A DNA stretch of 64,000 nucleotides from Marinifaba aquimaris (lineage in GTDB: Bacteria; Pseudomonadota; Gammaproteobacteria; Enterobacterales; Alteromonadaceae): the NCBI RefSeq assembly GCF_013328345.1, contig NZ_JABULX010000013.1, forward strand, positions 1 to 64,000, in the 5' to 3' direction. The position numbers and the translations under genes were made by a program. Under the pieces are notes generated by a model. That model saw only the letters and a list, made by a program, of their open reading frames with translations, was not told the origin of the DNA and searched no databases. Each line of letters begins with the position of its first letter. The stretch's first letter is position 1. Shown piece after piece: positions 31,301 through 37,300 of the stretch.

Positions 31301-34300
31301 TTATGAGGAATCCGAAGCTCTAGTTGTTAACTTAAAATACAGTGAACAGTGGTTAACTCTTGCTCAATCAAAACGATTACTGAATCAGCTTAACGTGATC
31401 ATTGAGCAAATTAGTCAATCTGTTGAACAGCCTCATACTCAGTTATCACTGCTTAGTAATACCGAGGTGATGGCAATGCTAGATGAGCAAAGTCAACCGG
31501 ATAGGGTATTTGCGCAACATCAAAGTCTTGCTCAGTTATTCGAGCAACAAGTTGATTTAACGCCTAATAACGTGGCTTTAGTCTATCAAGGTAAACAATT
31601 AACGTATGCTGAACTTAATGGAAAAGCTAACCAACTTGCTCGGTATATCAAGCAGCTTTACCAAGAGCAAACGCACTCTGATATCAGCCCTGATACGTTA
31701 ATTGGTTTGTATTTCGATACTGGCCTAGAAATGATTATCAGTATGTTGGCTGTGTTGAAAACAGGGGCGGCCTATGTGCCTATATCGCCTCAATATCCTG
31801 AGCAACGCACCCAGGTTATTTTGCAAGATACCGCGATGCGTATCATAGTTACCGAGCAAAAATACTTATCTATCTTAGATACCTGTATCGATACGTTAGC
31901 ATTAAAACCAGGACTTATCGCCGCTGATAATATGGCGCCTTGCTCTGTTGAGAAAAACCTACCGCTTAATATAAAAAGCACTGATTTGGCTTATGTCATT
32001 TTTACCTCGGGCACAACAGGAAAGCCTAAAGGGGTTTGTATAGAAAATGCTTCAGTATTAAATACCTTACATGCCATGAGTACGGTTTATGACTTCAATG
32101 AAGAGCAAAGTAAAGCAACGCTGTTTAGTAGTTATACCTTTGATGTATCCGTCTCTGAAATATTCAACTGTATTGGTTTTGGTGGTGAGCTACACATTCT
32201 CCCTCAGCACATTCGTACCAGTTCAGATCTATTAGTAGATTATGTCAAAGACAATGAAATTAACTTTGTCTTTGTGCCTCCTTCTGTTTTATCCGTGCTA
32301 CCTCAGGTACCAATGCCAAGTGTTAAAAAGCTTATTTTTGCCGGAGATAAGTGCGAACAAAACCGCTGTGTCTATTGGGCTGAACATTATGATTTATATA
32401 ATTTTTATGGTCCAACTGAAGCATCTATTTATGCGTCGGGTAAAAAGGCACAAGTTCACAACTTAAATGAAATAGGCCAGTCTCTGACAAATGGCCGTTT
32501 ATATGTGCTCGATCCGTGGTTAAACATTTTACCGCCAGGTGTTGCTGGTGAGCTTTACATAGGTGGCGCAGGCCTAGCCCGAGGCTACTTCAACAGGCCA
32601 GATTTAACCGATGATAAATTTATTGCGAACCCGTTTATTACAGAGGCCGATCGCGTTAAAGGGTTTGAACGCATATACAAAACAGGTGATCTGGTTCGCT
32701 GGAGAGTCGATAAACAAGGCCAGACCTGTGACTTAGAGTACCTTGGACGTAATGACAACCAGGTTAAGATCAGAGGGTTCCGTATTGAACTTGGAGAGAT
32801 TGAAAACGCACTTGCCGCACATGACTCGATACAACAGGCCGTTGTCATTGATTATGAAAGGGAAGGGAGTAAGTGTTTAGTTGCTTATATCATACTAAAC
32901 CCTGAGCAGGTACTTGACCGAACAGTGTTACGCAATTGGCTACTATCGAGTATGCCAGAATACATGTTACCTGCTAGTTATTGTGAAATTACCCATCTGC
33001 CATTAACAATCAATGGCAAGTTAGATAGAAGGGCGTTACCAGAACCTGAATTTGTTGATAAGCAGGATTATGTTGCACCTAGAAGCGCACTCGAAAGATC
33101 TATCGCGACTATTTGGCAAGAGGTGTTAGGGCTTAACGAAATTAGCATTCACGATAACTTTTTCCGTATTGGTGGTGATTCAATTATTAGCATTCAATTG
33201 ACATCGCGTTTAAGAAAAGAAGGTTACAACCTTCAAGTTAAAGATATTTTCTCTGCACCAAATATTGCGCAGCTCGCAGTATTGTTAGCCGCGCAAGCTA
33301 AGTCCAATAAAATTGAGGCTGAACAAGGCGTGCTAACGGGAGACTTTAACTTGTTACCTGTTCAGCAATGGTTCTTTGAACAACCTCTGAAGCAGCCAAA
33401 CCATTGGAATCAAGCCTTTAAATTATTAACACCAGCCAGCGTTTCGAGCCTTGAAATTAAACAAGCATTGAGCGCGTTAGTTGAGCAGCACGACATACTC
33501 ACTGGCCAGTTTTATCTCGACGAGGGGCCTGTTCCAATGCAGCGCTATACAGGCGCCGTTAGTGACGACATTTTTGATGTCGTTGATATCAGCGAATTCA
33601 GCCAAGCCTCTTTACAGCAAAAGCTAACAGACTGGCAAAGTGCGTTTGATATTTATAAAGGCCCGCTTTGGACTGCAAAATTATTGACGGGGTTTGATGA
33701 TAAGCAGCACCGACTGTTTTTTGCATTCCATCATTTAGTTATCGATGCCGTTTCATGGCGTATTATCGCTGATGATATGCAAACGCTCCTAACTGGCGGT
33801 GAGCTCGGCGCTAAAACGAGTAGTTATCGCCAATGGGTCAAAACGGTGAAATCTTATGCCAATCAGCATCAAGATGAAGCTAAATATTGGCAAGCGATTA
33901 ATGCTAAAACTCAAGCCTTACCGATGCAATCATCACCATCGATGGTAGAGTTGGCATTGACACCTGAGCTGACAACCCATTTGTTAGTTCGCGCCAATAA
34001 AGCTTTCAACACTGAAATTAATGATTTGCTACTCAGTGCATTGTCTAAAGCTTTACCAAGTACCTCTTTAAATTCGAGTAATGTTATCACGTTAGAGGGC
34101 CATGGCCGTGAAGATATTGATGAGCATATTGATGTGTCGAAAACCCTGGGCTGGTTTACAACCATGTATCCGGTTGAGCTTCAGGCTTACCCAGATTTAA
34201 CTGAGCAGATCATCAAAACTAAAGAAATGCTGCGCGCGATACCAAATAAAGGAATTGGTTTTGGCGCTTTGTGTCAATCGGGTAAGGTAACACAAGCATC

Positions 34301-37300
34301 TGTTGCCAATATAAGTTTCAATTATTTAGGGCAGCTAGATACGCATTCCGACTCGGATGACTTTTCGATTATAATGGCTGACTGCGGTAATACGGCAAGT
34401 GACGAAAATACTTCAACACTGGCGTTAAATATCAATGGTGCTATTCAAAATTCACGCTTGTATTTTAGAGTGGAATCAAGATTGGGTGATGAGCAAACTC
34501 ATCGCTTCATTGCCGCTTTCAAAACTGCATTAACTGATGTTATTGAACACACTGCGAAGTTAGCTCAATCTGCTGCGATTAAAACGCCAAGTGATTACCA
34601 TCTAACAATTAGTTACGAGCATTTAACTCAATTACAAAATAAATACGATGTTGAAGCGATTTACCCGGCAACGAGCTTACAACAGGGCTTTATTTATCAT
34701 CATTTAAGCCAACCGCAAGATGATGCCTATCGCGTGCAGTTGATGCTCGATTATTGTGACGGCCTTGATATTGAAAAGTATCAGCAGGCTTGGCGTCTTG
34801 CTTCAGAGCGCTTTAGTGCACTTAGAATGGCCTTTGATTGGCAGCAAGATATCTTACAAATTGTCACTCGTGACGCGAGTATTAGTTCTGATAATTTCAG
34901 CTTAAATGACATCAGCCAGTTTGACAGCAATGTGCAAGCGATAATGTTGGAGAAAATCCAGCAGCAAGATCGCGCTGTGGCATTTGATTTGTCGAAACCT
35001 GGTTTAATCCGCTTCACCATTATCAAACGCTCTGACACGTTATTTACCGTATTAAAAACTGAACATCACAGTATTTGTGATGGTTGGAGTAGCACGGTTG
35101 TAATGCAAGTGGTGCACAGTTATTACAATCAATTAATGGCAGGCCAAGTAATTGAAGTAACTCCAGAGTCTACATACGGTGAAGCTCAGGATTACTATCG
35201 AATTCAAAAGTCTGCAATACAAAAATATTGGCACAAACAAAGTCAGACGTTTGAGCAAACCAATGATATCAATCCGCTATTAAGTCAAGCTATCGACCTT
35301 AATAATACATCGAGTATCAGCAAGCCCGGTGAGCGCTCAGTTACCATTACTGGAGACGGTTACAAACAACTTAAAACCATGTGTGCTGAGCAAGGTGTGA
35401 CAGTGAATGCTGCATTACAGTTCGCTTGGCATAAGTTGCTTCAAACCTACACTCAAGATGATCAAACGATTGTTGGTACAACTGTTTCTGGTCGAGATAT
35501 TCCCGTCAACGGCATCGAAACGAGTGTGGGCCTATACATCAATACGCTACCACTCAGTGTTGATTGGTTCGGCACAGAGCGATGTATTGATGTGCTTCGT
35601 GCTATTTCTCAAAATATCGCAGAGCTCAATAGCTACAGCGCCATGAACTTGAGCAAGTTACAACAACAGGGCGAACGTCTATTCCACAGTTTATTTGTAT
35701 TTGAGAATTACCCTCAAGCTGATAAATCAGCAGATGGTATCGAGAGTACTGTGAAGTTTAACGCGGCAATTGAAAAAGCTGATTACCCATTATCTGTGCT
35801 CGCATTTGAACAAAATGATGGTTTAGTTGTTGGCTTAAAATACGGTGTTGATTGGTTAACAGAACATCAATCCGATAAATTACTAACACAGTTAACTGAA
35901 ATTTTATCTGTGGTTAGCCAAGCGCCAGAACAAGCGCACCAAGATATAGTGTTAGTGAGTGAACAAGAGCGGCATCAGCAACTAGTACTGTGGAATGAAA
36001 CCCGTAAGCCTTATCCGCACCAGCTCACTTTGCATCAAGCTTTTGAAGCGCAAGTTGAACTAACGCCAAACCAGCCGGCCATTTGTTTTGGTGAGCTAAC
36101 CATAACTTACGACGAGCTTAATCAGCGCGCTAATAAATTAGCGCGTTATATTCGCGACCAATATGCAGCTTCGAATCGAGTCGATATTTCAGCGGATACA
36201 CTTATTGCCTTGTACCTCGATAGAGGTATAGAAATGGTTGTGGCGATATTAGCTGTGTTAAAGGCAGGGGCTGCTTATGTCCCTATTTCACCTGATTACC
36301 CTCAAGCACGCACGCGTTATGTACTCGAAGATAGCCAAGCGTCATTAATTATTGGTCATCATCATTATGTTGAGCGTTTGCATGCACTAGAGAAATGCCC
36401 TGCATTCGTTGATATTGAAAGCGCGTTCATCAGTCACCAGCAAAGTAATAATCTAGCCCTTAATCATTCCTCTTCAGACCTAGCGTATATCTTATATACC
36501 TCTGGGACGACGGGAACACCTAAAGGGGTTATGATTGAACATCGCAATGCCATGCATCTTGCTCATGCTCAAATTTCAGGGTTTGCTGCTGATACATGTC
36601 AACGCGCTCTCGCTTTTGCATCTTATGTGTTTGATGCCAGTGTTTCTGAGATCTTTGTGAGCTTGCTTTCAGGCCATCAAGTGTTTATCTGTAGTGAAGA
36701 ACAACGAAAAGATCCCATGTTGCTAGGTCAATACATTCAGCAACATAAGGTTGAGCTTGCAACACTGCCACCTATTATATTGTCGCAACTAAATGATGCT
36801 CATTTAGCATCAGTAAAAACACTGGTCAGTGCTGGTGAATCCGCCTCTGCTGAGCTGCTAGATAGACTCAGCCGTTCTTGTCAGGTGATTAATGCATATG
36901 GACCGACTGAAGCCAGTGTCTGTGCAAGCTTGCACTACTACCAATCTGGTGACTTGGCGAGCAACATTGGTAAAGCGATTGATAACGCTAAACTCTATGT
37001 ATTAGATAAGCATGGTCAGTTACTACCTAATGGTGTTGCAGGTGAGTTATATATTGGTGGTGAAGGTGTTGGCCGAGGTTATTTAAATCGCCCAGAGCTG
37101 ACCCAAGAGCGCTTTATCAAGAACACTTTTTGCGAAGGCCGTTTATATAAAACCGGTGATCTTGTTAGATGGTTAGATTCAGGAGAGTTACAGTATTTAG
37201 GTCGAAACGATAGCCAAGTTAAAATTCGAGGTAACCGAATTGAGCTGGGTGAAATTGAATCTCAACTACTGCAATACCCAGATATTAAACACGCAGCGGT

